A stretch of 64,000 bases of DNA from Sapria himalayana (Eukaryota; Streptophyta; Magnoliopsida; Malpighiales; Rafflesiaceae): positions 1 to 64,000 of the forward strand of contig JAREIK010005402.1 of the NCBI GenBank assembly GCA_029783825.1, read 5' to 3'. Below are positions 23,701-36,099 of the stretch, one piece after another. Each line of letters starts with the position of its first letter. Within the stretch, counting starts at the first letter, position 1. The notes under the pieces were generated by a model, which saw only the letters and a list, made by a program, of their open reading frames with translations, searched no databases and was not told the origin of the DNA. Position numbers and translations under genes: made by a program.

Positions 23701-26700
23701 ATTATTTAGGGTCTACCGGTTTCATTTAAATTACATCATTCTAACTAATAGTTTATTTTGTAATTAATATTTCTATAAAAATAAACTGATAAATAATTAG
23801 AATATATATTTAAAATTAAATTGAATAAAATTAAAATGAGATATATGATTTATTATTAATGTATACAGTTTAAATTTTTAATTATTTAGAGGTTTTGTCA
23901 TATAGGAGTTTAGCGATTTATGTTTTTAAGCATTTAAGGTTTATAGGTTTTATTTAAACAATAAAATAATAAAAAAAAGTTGTAATTTTTCTCATTTTCA
24001 TTTGTCATAACCTTTGAAAATATAATAATATTTAACATTTTTTTAAATGTGAATATAATATTTAGTTATAATAATATTAATAATTATATATCATATAAAT
24101 TCAATATAAACAATTTATTAATAGATATATAATAATGATTCAAATTAAAGTAAAATATTAAAAATATTAATAGATATTAAAAATATTTACAAAACCCAAA
24201 TTGATTCAAAATTAAAGTAAAATATATTACTTAATAATAATTTTTAATTTTTTTCTTATTTTATAAGCATAAATATTTTTATTGATTAAAAATAAATTAT
24301 TGAAATTATATTTCCGCACTCATAGTTTATTTTGTAATATATATTTCTATAAAAATAAATTATTAAATAATTAAAATGATAATTAAAATTATAAAAAAAG
24401 AAATAAAAATTAGATTTATATCATTAAGTAATATATACTGGTTTAATGGTTATGTATTTAGGCATTACGTGGTTTAGGAGTTTACTTATTTAACTGTGTA
24501 TGCATTTAGTGGTTATAGATTTTATTTAAAAATAAATAAAAAAAAACTTTTTTTATTATATTTTGATATTTTCAAATGTTATAACCTTTGAAAATATAAT
24601 AATTTTTAAATTTTTTCAAAGTGAATTCAATATTTAGTTATAATAATCATTATATTTATATTTCATATAAATTCAATATAAATAATTTTATTGAAAAATA
24701 TTCTAATAATGATCAAAAAATAAATTAAAAATCTATTATTAATGAGATAGATATCAATTAAAATATAATTACAAAACCTAAAATGATTAAGAAAGAAAGC
24801 AAAATATATTACTATATAATAAATTTTTTGTTTGAAATTTTTTCTTCTTTTTATAAATTTATCTATATTTTTGATGAAAAATAATTTACATAAATTATAT
24901 TTGTCTAACTCATAATTTATATTGTTAATAATATTTATTAAAAATAAACAAATAAATAATTAAAATGAATATTTTAAATTATAATGAAAAAATTAATATT
25001 GAGATTTATTATGTATTATTTAGGGTATACTAGTTTAAAAGGATTATCTTTTTAGAGTTTAAAGATTTAGAAGTTATTGATTTAAGTGTTTAGGCATTTA
25101 GTTGTTAGTAGGATTTACTTAAATAATAAAAAACAAAAAATTATTTTTGATATTTTCTCACAATTTCAAAGGTTATAACCTTTTAAAATATAATAATTTT
25201 AAAATTTTTTAAAAATGTGAATACATTATTTTGTAATAATAATCATTATAATTATATATAATATAAACAAAATATAAAAAATTTTATTGATAGATATTAA
25301 ATCAATTATCTAAAAATAAATTAATATGTTATTATTAATATGATAGATATAAATTAAAATATAATTGCAAAACATAAAATTATTCAAAATCAAAGTAAAA
25401 TTTATTACTAAATAATAATTGTTTTTTAGTTTTTGCTTCTTTTTATAATCTTATATTTTTTTTTGATGAAAAATAAATTATTTAAATTAAATTTGTATCA
25501 CTCATAATTTATTTTGTAATTAATTTTTTAATAATTATTTAACTTATATTTAAGGTTTACGAGTTTAAATGTCTAAGTATTAGGGGCTTCAGGGTTTATG
25601 AGTTTAGATATTTATGTGTTTAGGCATTTAATGGTTTATAAGTTTTATTTAAACAAAATTATTACAAAAAATATATTTTTGTTATTTTTTCTCATTTTGA
25701 AGGTTATATCCTTTGAAAATATAATAATTTTTAAATTTTTTTCAAAAGTAAATATAATATTTATTTATAATAATCTTCCTAAATATAAGTCATTTAAATT
25801 CAATATAAATAATTACATTGCTAGATATTATAATAATGATCAAAAAATAAATTAATAAACTATTATTAATAATATAGATATTATTTAAAAAGTATTTGCA
25901 AAATCTAAATATATTCAAATCAAAGTAAAATATATTACTAAATAATAATTTTTTTAATGTTTTGCTTTTTTTATAAGTTTATATTTTGTTATTAAAAATA
26001 AATTATTTAAATTATATTGTCTTACTCATAATTTATTTTGTAATTTATAATTCTATAATAATAAACTAATAAATAATTAAAATGAATATTTAAAATTATA
26101 ATGAATACAAATAAAATTGAGATTTATTATTTATTTTTTAGGATATACCAGTTTAATGGTTTAAGTATTAAGGTGTTTTGTTGTTAAGCATTTTAGTTAT
26201 TTAATTGTTTAGACCTTTAGTGATTTATTGTTTTTATTTAAAGAATGAAAAAATAAAAATTTAATTTTTTGATTTTTTTTAATTTTTCAAGGTTATAACC
26301 TTTGAAAATATAATAATTTTAATTTTTTAAATATGAATATAATATTTAGTTATAATAATCTTAATAATTATATATAATGTAAACTGAATATAAATAATTT
26401 TATTGATAGATATTATAATAATGATCAATAAATAAATTAATAAACTAGTATTTATAAGAATGATATAAATTAATATATAATTATAAAATTTAAAATGATT
26501 CAAAATCAAAATAAGATATCTTACTAATAATTAATATTTATTTTTAAAATTTTGCCTTTTTTATCTGCATTTTTTTAATGATAAATAAATTATTTAAACT
26601 ATATTTGTCGGACTAATAATTTATTTAGTAATTAATATTCCTATAAAAATAAACTGATAAATAATTAAAATGAATATTTAAAATTATAATGAATACAAAT

Positions 26701-29578
26701 AAAAATTAGATTTATGATTTATTATTAGGACTATACTAATTTAATGTTTTAAGTATTTATGGGCTTCGGGGTTTAAGAGTTTAGTCATTTTAGAATTTAG
26801 TCATTTATTGGTTTATAGGTTTTATATAAAAAATAAAATAAAAAAAAATTCATTTTTGTTATTTTTTCTCATTTTTGAATGTTATAACCTTTTAAAATAT
26901 AATAATTTATCTTTTTTTTGAAAAGCAAATATAAAATGAAGTTATAATAATCATAGTAATTATATATCATATAAAATCAATATAAACTATTTTATTGATA
27001 TATATTATAATAATGATCATAAAAAAGTAATAAACAATAATTAATAAGATAAATATTGTTTAAAATATAATTTTAAAACCTAAAATGATTCAAAATCAAA
27101 GTGAAATATTTTACGAAATATTAATTTTAAATTTTTAAATTTTTGTATCCATTTAATAAGCCTATATATTTTTTGTTGAAAAATAAAATATGTAAATTAT
27201 ATTTGTCTCACTAATAATTTATTTTTTAATTTATATTTCTATAAAATTAAAATAATAAATAAATAAAATGTATATTTAAAATTATAATGAATACTATTAA
27301 AAATGAGATTTATTATTTATTATTTAGGGTATAACTAATTAATTGTTTAAGTTTTTTGTGGTTTTGGGGTTAATGAGTTTATTGATTATATGTTTACACA
27401 TTTAGGTGTTTATAGGTTTATTTAATCAATGAAATAACAAAAAATTTATTTTTATAAATTTTCGTGATTTTTAAATGTTATAAACTTTAAAAATATAATG
27501 ATTTTTTAATAGTTATAATATATACATACAATACTTAGTTATAATAATATTAAAATTATATTTGTTGTAAATTCAATATAAAAAAAATTTTAATATATAT
27601 TATTATAATGATCAAAAAATAAAATAATAAACTATTATTAATAAGATAGATATTAATTAAAATATATTTGCAGAAAACAAAATAATTCAAAATCAAACTA
27701 AATTATATTACTAAATAAAATTTTAAATTTTTGAAATTTTGTATATTTTTATATGCTTATTTTTTTAATAAAAAATAATTTATTTAAATTATATATGTCT
27801 CACTCATTATTTAATTTGTAATGAATATTTAAAATTATAATGAATACAAATAAAAATGAGATTTATTATTTATTATTTAGGTTATATATGTTTAATGGTT
27901 TAAGTATTTAGGGAATTTTGGTGTTTAGGAGTATAGAGATTTAAATGTTTAGGCATTTAGTGGTTTATAAGTTTTATTTAAATAATAAAATAATAAAAAA
28001 ATTATTTTTGTGATTTTTATCATTTTTGAAGGTTATAACCTTTGAAAATATAATAATTTTTAATTTTTTTTCAAATGTAAATATAATATTTAGTTATAAT
28101 AATCTTAATAATTATAAGACATTTAAATTGAATATAAGTAATTTTATTGTCAGATATTATAAAAATGATCAAATAATAAATTAATAAACTTTTATTAATT
28201 AGATTGATAGCAATTAAAATATAATTGCAAAACAATTATATAACAATTCAAAATCAAAGAAAAATATATTACTAAATAATACTTTTTTGTTTTTAAATTT
28301 TCATATCTTTTTATAAGCTTATATTTTTTTGATTAAAAATAAATTATTAAAATTATATTTGTCTAACTCATTATTTATTTTGTGATTAACATTTCTATAA
28401 AAAAAAAACTAATAAATAATTAAAATGAATATTTAAAATTATAATGAAAACAAATTAAAATGAGATTTATGATTTATTATATGTAGTATAGCAGTTTAAT
28501 GGTTTGATTATTTAGGAGTTTTGTCGTTGAGGAGTTTATCAATTTAAGTTTTTAGGTATTTAGTGGTTTATATATTTTATTTATATAATAAAACTAAAAA
28601 ATTTTTTTTCGATTTTTTCTGATTTTCAAATATTATAACCTTGAAAAATAAAATAATTTTTAAAATTTTTTGAAATGTGAATACTATGTAAAATTATATT
28701 ATTCCTACTAATTATATATCATATAAAATCAATATAAACAATTTTAATGATAGATATTATATTAATGATCAAAAATTAAATTAATAAATTATTATTAATA
28801 ATATAAATATTAATTAAAATATATTTACATAACACAAAATGATTCAAAATCAAATCAAAATATATTACTAAATAATAATATTTAATTTTTAAATTTGTCC
28901 TTCTTTGTATAAGCTTATATATTTTTTTGATTAAAAATAAATTATTTAAATAATGTTTGTTTCACTCAAAATTTATTATGTAATTAATTTTTCTAAAAAA
29001 TTAAACTAAAAATAATTAAAATTAATATTTAAAATTATAATAAATAGAAATAAAAATAAGATTAATTATTTATTAAATAGTATATTGATGTTATGATGTT
29101 TATGTATTTAGGGGTTTCTGGGTTAATGAGCTTACTAATTTAAGTAAGTATTTAATGGTCTATAGGTTTTATTTAAAAAATAAAATAACTTAAAATTTAT
29201 TTTTATTTTTTTTTTCTCATTTTTTAAGATTATAACCTTTAAAAATATAATAATTTTTAAATGTTTTTTAAAAGTGAATACAATATTTATTTATAATAAT
29301 CATAATAATTATATATCATATAAATTCAATATAAACAAATTTATCGTAGATATTATAATAATTATCAAAAAATAAATTAAAAATATATTATGAATAAGAT
29401 TGATATTACTTAAAATATAATATCAAAAGCTAAAATGATTTAAAAGCAAAGCAAAATATATTACTTAATAATAATTATTTGTTTTTAAATTTTTTTTCTT
29501 TTTATAAGCTAATTTATTTTTTGATTAAAAATTATTTTTATAAATTATATTTTTAACTTATAATTTATTTTATAATTA

Positions 29579-29604
29579 ATATATATATATATATATATAT
29601 ATAA
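29579..29604 (+). repeat. (AT)n microsatellite in a satellite monomer
   Basis: About 13 AT units lie at the position homologous to the longer run at 8377-8422. The same neighbouring words follow (aaaactta, aacaatcaaaatgaa). Confidence 0.9.
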
Positions 29605-31980
29605 AACTTAACAATCAAAATGAATTTTTTAAATTATAATGAAAACAAATAAAAATGAGATTAATTAATTATTATTTAGGGTATACCAGTTTAAAGGATT
29701 ATCTTTATATGGGTAACGGAAATTTGTAGTTTAGTGATTTAAGTGTTTAGGCATTTAATGATTTATAGGTTTTATTTCAACAATGAAATAACAAATAAAA
29801 ATATTTTTTATTTTTTCACATGTTCATAGGTTATAATCTTTGAAAATATAAAAATTTTAAAACTTTTTTCAAAAGTGAATACAATATTTAGTTATAATAA
29901 TTATTAAATTTATATATCATATAAATTCAATATAAACAATTTTATTGATAAATATTCTAATAAAGATCAAAAAATAAATTAATAATCTATTATTAATAAG
30001 TTAGATATCAATTAAAATATAATAACATAACCTAAAAAGATTCAGAAACAAAGCAAAATATATTACTATATAATATTTTTTTGTTTTTAATTTTTTTCTT
30101 CTTTTATTAAGTTTATCTATATTTTTTTGTTGAAAATTAATTTATATAAATTATATATGTATAACTTATAATTTATTTTGTAATTAATATTTATATAAAA
30201 ATAAACAAATAAATAATTAAAATGAATATTTAAAATTATAATTAAAAAAATAAAAATGATATTTATTATTTATAATTTAGGATATACATGTTTAAAAAAT
30301 TTATCTATTTAGGGTTTTCGAGATTTAGAAGTTATTGATTTAAGTATTTAGGCATTTAATCGTTTATAGGTTTTATTCAAACAATGAAATAACAAAAAAT
30401 TTATTTTTGATATTTTTTCAAATTTTCAAAGGTTATAACATTTGAAAATATAATAATTTTAAATTTTTTTAAAAATGTGAATACAATATTTAGTAATAAT
30501 AAATATTATAACTATATATAATATAAACTAAATATAAACAATTTTATTGATAGATATTATATCAATTATCAAAAAATAAATTAATAAACTATTATTAATA
30601 TGATAGATATAAATTAAAATATAATTAAAAAACCTAAAATGATTCTAAATCATTGTAAAATTTATTACTAAATAATAATTTTTTTTTAGTTTTGCATCTT
30701 TTTATAAGCTTATATGTTTTTTTGATGAAAAATATATTATTTAAATTATATTTGTATCACTCATAATTTATTTTGTAATTAATATTTTTATAAATTATTT
30801 AAATTATATTTAAGGTTTACGAGTTTAAAGGTTTAGGTATTTAGGGGCTTTGGGGTTTAGAAGTTTAGAGATTTATGTATTTAGGCATTTAATGGTTTAT
30901 AAGTTTTATTTAAACAATGATATAACTAAAAAATTATTTTTGTTATTTTTTGTTATTTTTTCTCATTTTTGAAGGTTATAACCTTTGAAATTATAATAAT
31001 TTTTAAATTTTTTTAAATGTGAATACTATATTTATTTATGATAATTATTATAATTATATTTCATATAAATTCAATATAAACAATTATATTGATAGATATT
31101 ATATTAATGATAAAAAAATTAATTAATAAACTACTATAAATAAGATAGATATTATTTAAAATATATTTGCAAAACCTAAATTTATTCAAAATCAAAGTAA
31201 AATAAATTACTAAATAATAATGTTTTTGATGTTTTGCTTCTTTTTATAAGTTTATATTTTTGTTCTTAAAAGTATATTATTTAAATTATATTTGTCTTCC
31301 TCATAATATATTTTGTAATTTATAATTCTATAAAAATAAACTAAAAATAAATTAAAATGAATATTTAAAATTATAATGAATATAAATAAAAGTGAGATTT
31401 ATTATTTATTATTTATTATTCAGGATATATAGTTTTAATGGTTTTGGTATCTTGGTGTTTTAGGGTTTAGTAATTTAAGTGTTTATGCCTTTAGTGATTC
31501 ATAGTTTTTATTTTATAAATGAAAAAACAAAAAATTTAATTTTTTGTTTTTTTTAATTTTTGAAGGTTAATACCTTTGAAAATATAATAATTTTTATTTC
31601 ATTTTAAATGTGAATATAATATTTAGTTATAATAATCTTAATAATTATATATAATGTAAACTCAATATAAAATAATTTTATTAATAGATATTATAATAAT
31701 GTTCAATAAATAATTAATAAACTATTATTAAAAAGAATGATATAAATTAAAATATAAATGCAAAATCTAAAATGTTACAAAATCAAAATAAAATATTTTA
31801 CTAAATAATAAATTCTTGTTTTTAAAATTGTGCCTATTTTTATAAGCTTATATTTTTTTTGATGAAATATATATTATTTAAATTATATCTGTGTCACGAA
31901 TAATTTATTTTGTAATTAATATTTCTATAAAAATATGATAAATAATTAAAATAAAAATATAAAATTATACTGAATAAAAA

Positions 31981-32110
31981 TTAAAATGAGATTTATGATT
32001 TATTATTAATGTATACCAGTTTAATGGTTTTGAGATTTATAATTTTCTGAAATGTGAATACAATATTTAGTTATAATATTATTAATAATCATACATCATT
32101 TAAATTCAAT
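31981..32110 (+). repeat. Satellite deletion junction shared with the right arm
   Basis: A monomer jumps from ccagtttaatggttttgaga directly to tttataattttctgaaatg, skipping most of its G-rich and dyad region. The reverse complement of 50455-50560 has the same join, and the 100 bp around it differ at only about three sites, including the shared rare word aatcatacatcat. Confidence 0.85.
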
Positions 32111-34723
32111 ATAAACAATTTTATTCATAAATATTATAATAATGATCGAAAATTAAATTAATAAACTATTAATAATAAGATAGATATTAATTAAAAAATA
32201 TTTACACACCCAAATTGATTCAAAATTAAAGTAAAATATATTACTTAATAATAATTTTAAATTTTTAAATTTTTACTTATTATATAAGCGTAAATACTTT
32301 TATTGATTAAAAAAATTATTTAAATTATATTTCTCATACTCATAATTTATTTTGTAATAAATATTTCTATAGAAATAAACTAATAAATATTTAAAATAAA
32401 TATTTAAAATTATAAAAATAGAAATAAATATTAGATTTTTTAATTTTTTAGTAGTATATAGCAGTTTAATGGTTTATGTATTTAGGCATTACGAGGTTTA
32501 GAAGTTTACTGATTTAACTGTATAATAAATTAATGATTAAGAAGGAAAGCAAAATATATTACTATATAATAAATCATTGTTTTTAAATTTTTTATTCTTT
32601 TTATAAGTTTATCTATATTTTTTGTTGAAAAATAATTTATATAAATTATATTTGTCTAACTCATAATTTATATTGTAATTAATATTTAATTAAAATAAAC
32701 GAATAGATAATTAAAATGAATATTTTAAGTTATAATGAAAAAAATAATATTGAGATTTATTATTTATTATTTAGGGTATACTAGTTTAAAAGGATTATCT
32801 TTTTAGGGTTTTCGACATTTCGGAGTTATTGACTTAAGTGTTTAGATATTAAGTAGTTTATAGGATTTATTTAAACAATGAAATAACAAAAAAAATTAAT
32901 TTTGATATTTCCTCACATTTTCAAAGGTTATAAGCTTTAAAAATATATAAATTTTAAATTTTTTTAAAAATGTGAATACAATATTTAGTAATAAGAATCA
33001 TTATAATTATATAAAATATAAACTAAATATAAACAATTTTATTGAAAAATATGTTATCAATTATCAAAAAATAAATTAATAAGCTATTATTAATATGATA
33101 GATATAAATTAAAATATAATTGCAAAACCTAAAATTATTAAAAATCAAAGTAAAATTTATTACCAAATAATAATTTTTGTTTTTTAGTTTTTGCTTCTTT
33201 TTATAAGCTTATATTTTTTTTTTGATGAAAAATAAATTATTTAAAATATATTTTAGGTTTACAAGTTTAAAGTTTTAAGTATTTAAGGGCTTTTGTGTTT
33301 AGGAGTTTATAGATTTAAGTGTTTAGGTATTTAGTGGTCTATAAGTTTTATTTAAACAATGAAATAACACAAATTTATTATTTTTTTTTAATTTTTGAAG
33401 GTTATAATCTTTGAAAATATCAAAATTTCTAAATTTTTTTCAAATGTAAATATAATATTTAGTTATAATAATATTAATAAATATAAGTCATTTAAATTCA
33501 ATATAAATAATCACATTGCTAGATATTATTATAATGATCAATAAATAAATTAATAAACTATTATTAATAAGATAGCTATTATTTAAAATATATTTGAAAA
33601 ATCTAAATTTATTCAAAATCAAAGTATATATTACTAAATAATAATTTTTTTTAATATTTTGCTTATTTTATAAGTTTATATTTTTGTTATTAAAAATAAA
33701 TTATTTAAATTATATTTGTCTTCCTCATAAATTATTTTGTAGTTTATAATTATATAAAAATAAACTAATAAATAATTAAAATAAATATTTAAAATTATAA
33801 TGAATACAAATAAAATTGAGATTTATTATTTATTATTTAGGATATACAGGTTTAATGGTTTAAGTATTTAGGTGTTTTGGGGTTTACGATTCTAGAGATC
33901 TAAATGTTTAGGTATTTAGTGGTTTATAAGTTTTTTTAAAAAAATAAAATAATAAAAAATTATTTTTGTGATTTTTTATCAATTTTGAAGGTTATAACCT
34001 TTGAAAATATCATAATTTTTAAATTTTTTTAAAATGTAAATATAATATTTAGTAATTATAATCTTAATAATTATAAGCATTTAAATTCAATATAAGTAAT
34101 TTTATTGTTAGATATTATAAAATTGATCAAATAATAAAATAATAAACTATTCTTAATAAGTATGATAATAATTAAAATATAATTGCAAAACCTATATAAA
34201 ATGATTCAAAATCAAACTAAAATATATTACTAAATAATAAATTTTTGTTTTTAAATTTGTACTTCTTTTTATATGCTTATATTTTTTTATGATTAAAAAT
34301 AAATAATTAAAATTATAGTTGTCTCGCTCATTATTTATTTTGTCATTAATATTTCTATAAAAAATAAACTTATAAATAATTAAAATGAATATTTAAAATT
34401 ATAATGAATACAAATTAAATGAGATTTAAGATCTATTATATGTGGTATAATGGTTTAATGGTATGATTATTTAGGAGTTTTGTCCTTTAGGAGTTTATCG
34501 ATTTATGTTTTTAGGTATTTAGTGGTTTATAGGTTTTATTTGTATAAAAAAAAATAAAAAAAATTTAGATTTTTTCTGAATTTCAAAGTTTATAACCTTT
34601 AAAAATAAAATAATTTTAAAATTTTTTTGAAATGAGAATACTATGTATAATTATATTAATCTTACTAATTATATATCATATAAATTCAAAATAAACAATT
34701 TTAATTATAAATATTATTATAAT

Positions 34724-34918
34724 GGTGAAAAAGGTTATAAATGCTTTAAATGAGATAATGGATTATTATAAAGATTTAAATGAAGATGAATCAAAAGAAG
34801 ATGATTTCTCTTTTACTGTGCTAAATAAAAATAATGATTTCTTTGATGGTAGTGATACTTATGTTGATGAATTTTTTTGTTGAATTGGAGAAAAAAAAGA
34901 AGTTGCAGCTATGGAAGA
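34724..34918 (+). repeat. Duplicated transposase linker segment, right copy
   Basis: This is the direct counterpart of 17576-17769. It begins ggtgaaaaaggttataaatg straight after satellite (attattataatg). It continues without a break into the dimerisation domain, which the left copy lacks. Confidence 0.9.
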
Positions 34919-35234
34919 GTTGGATACGTACTTGGAGGACAAACTTGAAAAAAATAGAATTGATTTTGATCTTCTAAACTGGTGGAAGGTAAATGAGGTT
35001 AGGTATCATTCTTTGGAAAATGTAGCAAGGGATGTATTTGCTATCCAAGCATCTACAGTGTCCTACGGATCTACATTTAGCACTAGGGGGAGAACTCTAT
35101 ATAAATTTAGTAGTACTTTAACACCTATTACAGCTGAAGTTCTCATATATCTAAAAGATTGGTTGAGAAGCTCACAGAAACCTATTGAAATTGAAGAATT
35201 AGTTCAAGACATTGATTATAATGAATCAAGTTAG
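34724..35234 (+). pseudogene. hAT transposase, C-terminal dimerisation domain, fragment
   Basis: Following the linker, the frame from 34911 to 35234 (107 codons) encodes ELDTYLEDKLEK...FDLLNWWKVNEVRYHSLENVA...RDVFAIQASTV. It then reads a changed SYGSTFSTRGRTL, and finally SSLTP-like and ALIYLKDWL-like text (SSTLTPITAEVLIYLKDWLR). This is the hAT C-terminal dimerisation domain. Its usual ASESAFS motif has become SYGSTFS. In the linker upstream, a TGA near 34880 interrupts the frame. The N-terminal and catalytic parts are absent on this side and lie at 16081-17769. The fragment ends at a TAG; a short last exon after an AT-rich intron ending ...ttttcag near 35321 is possible but unproven. It is not expected to make a functional protein. 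Confidence 0.9.
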
Positions 35235-36073
35235 TATACAAATATTGTAAATTTTAATTTCACGTTTACTTATTTTTATTCATTCAATTTAATAAAAATA
35301 TGGTTCAATTATAATTTTCAGAGGGGTCTCAAGATCCAAATATTCTTCCAACTATAGTTGGCCAACTAAATTTGGAATGGGTGTATTAAATTTTATAAGT
35401 TATTATTTTGTTGTTTTATTACTCTTTTATCTTAGAAATTTATGTCTATATGATTAACACATTTTCATCTTTGGTTGTCCTTATACAGTGGAGGAAGAAA
35501 GGGGAGGAGTTGTAGAAGAGATAATTAATTGAGTTTGGATTTTCGTTGCTATTCCGGGACAGACATTTGAAATGATTATTATCATAGTTGTTATTAGTTG
35601 TATTTTTTTGTTATATTAAGCTGCCTAATTTTAGCAATTAATTAAGTAGTAATTGTTGCTACCAATGTTTGTGGTCATCTTTAGCTATTCCTTAATATTT
35701 TCAGTATTTGTTTAAAAAATGAAGTATTGCTATTATGGTTAACTTTCACTCGGTTGAACAAAGCCAACTTGTGATAAAATAAAGAACCAAATTAAGCACA
35801 CAACTCGGTCCCATTCTATTTAACATTTCTATCCTTTTCTGCACATCAAAGCTTTTTACAAGGAAATGGAACTCGTTTGTGGTATTCAGCCTATTTAACA
35901 TTTCTATTTAACATTCCATTTCTATCCCGGAATCATTTTCTCATACCCAAAATCCTCGATCTTCATCCCGTCCCATCCTGATATTTTCAACCTATGGAAT
36001 GGGTCTGGATGTTCAAAAAAAAATCTTCGAACTGTGGGAAGGGACTGGAGATTTGTAATCCCCATCCCGTTAC
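35235..36073 (+). other. hAT 3' non-coding region
   Basis: After the dimerisation domain there is AT-rich sequence with an intron-like stretch ending ttataattttcag near 35321. A short possible last exon (ggtctcaagatccaaatatt onward) has a TAA at about 35387. A 3' trailer with several tcccatcc and cccgtccc words follows from 35930. These words resemble the left subterminal region. No other gene is seen here. Confidence 0.55.
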
Positions 36074-36091
36074 GTCCCATGAGCTTTCCTA
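36074..36091 (-). repeat. hAT right terminal inverted repeat
   Basis: The plus strand reads gtcccatgagctttccta, whose reverse complement TAGGAAAGCTCATGGGAC pairs with the left end at 13 of 18 positions. Confidence 0.85.
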
Positions 36092-36099
36092 GCATTTAG
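36092..36099 (+). repeat. 8-bp target site duplication (right) of the hAT element
   Basis: gcatttag is identical to 15357-15364. Satellite resumes with tggtttataggttttattt, completing the monomer interrupted at 15364. Confidence 0.85.

Larger units (their letters stand above)
17776..34723 (+). repeat. AT-rich satellite array lying inside the split hAT element
   Basis: About 17 kb of forward satellite with some 29 monomer landmarks near 17803, 18378, 18925, 19515, 20255, 20845, 21432, 22030, 22620, 23205, 23940, 24512, 25100, 25635, 26225, 26810, 27405, 27970, 28565, 29160, 29765, 30370, 30895, 31497, 32850, 33340, 33925 and 34525. Most steps are 540-600 bp. The monomer types and their order overlap those outside the hAT, so this is the same satellite, not a new family. 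Two truncations are visible: at 32010-32060 (ttaatggttttgagattta joined to attttctgaaatg) and near 32520. The block starts at atatttaggcatttta and ends at ...attattataatg, where hAT sequence resumes. Confidence 0.92.
34724..36091 (+). mobile_element. hAT (Ac-like) DNA transposon, 3' half
   Basis: This half contains the transposase linker, the dimerisation domain, about 850 bp of 3' non-coding DNA, and the right terminal repeat ending ...gtcccatgagctttccta at 36091. Subterminal ccatcccg and gggactggag words mirror those at the left end. The 8-bp duplication gcatttag follows. The shared target duplication means it belongs to the same insertion as 15365-17775. The interval from 15365 to 36091 is one hAT locus interrupted by about 17 kb of satellite. 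Confidence 0.88.

Noticed and set aside
15365..36091. Two independent hAT insertions, each truncated
   Set aside because: The outer ends carry the same octamer and the flanks reconstruct one monomer. The satellite itself contains gcatttag often, so this is strong evidence but not absolute. I keep single insertion as the preferred reading.
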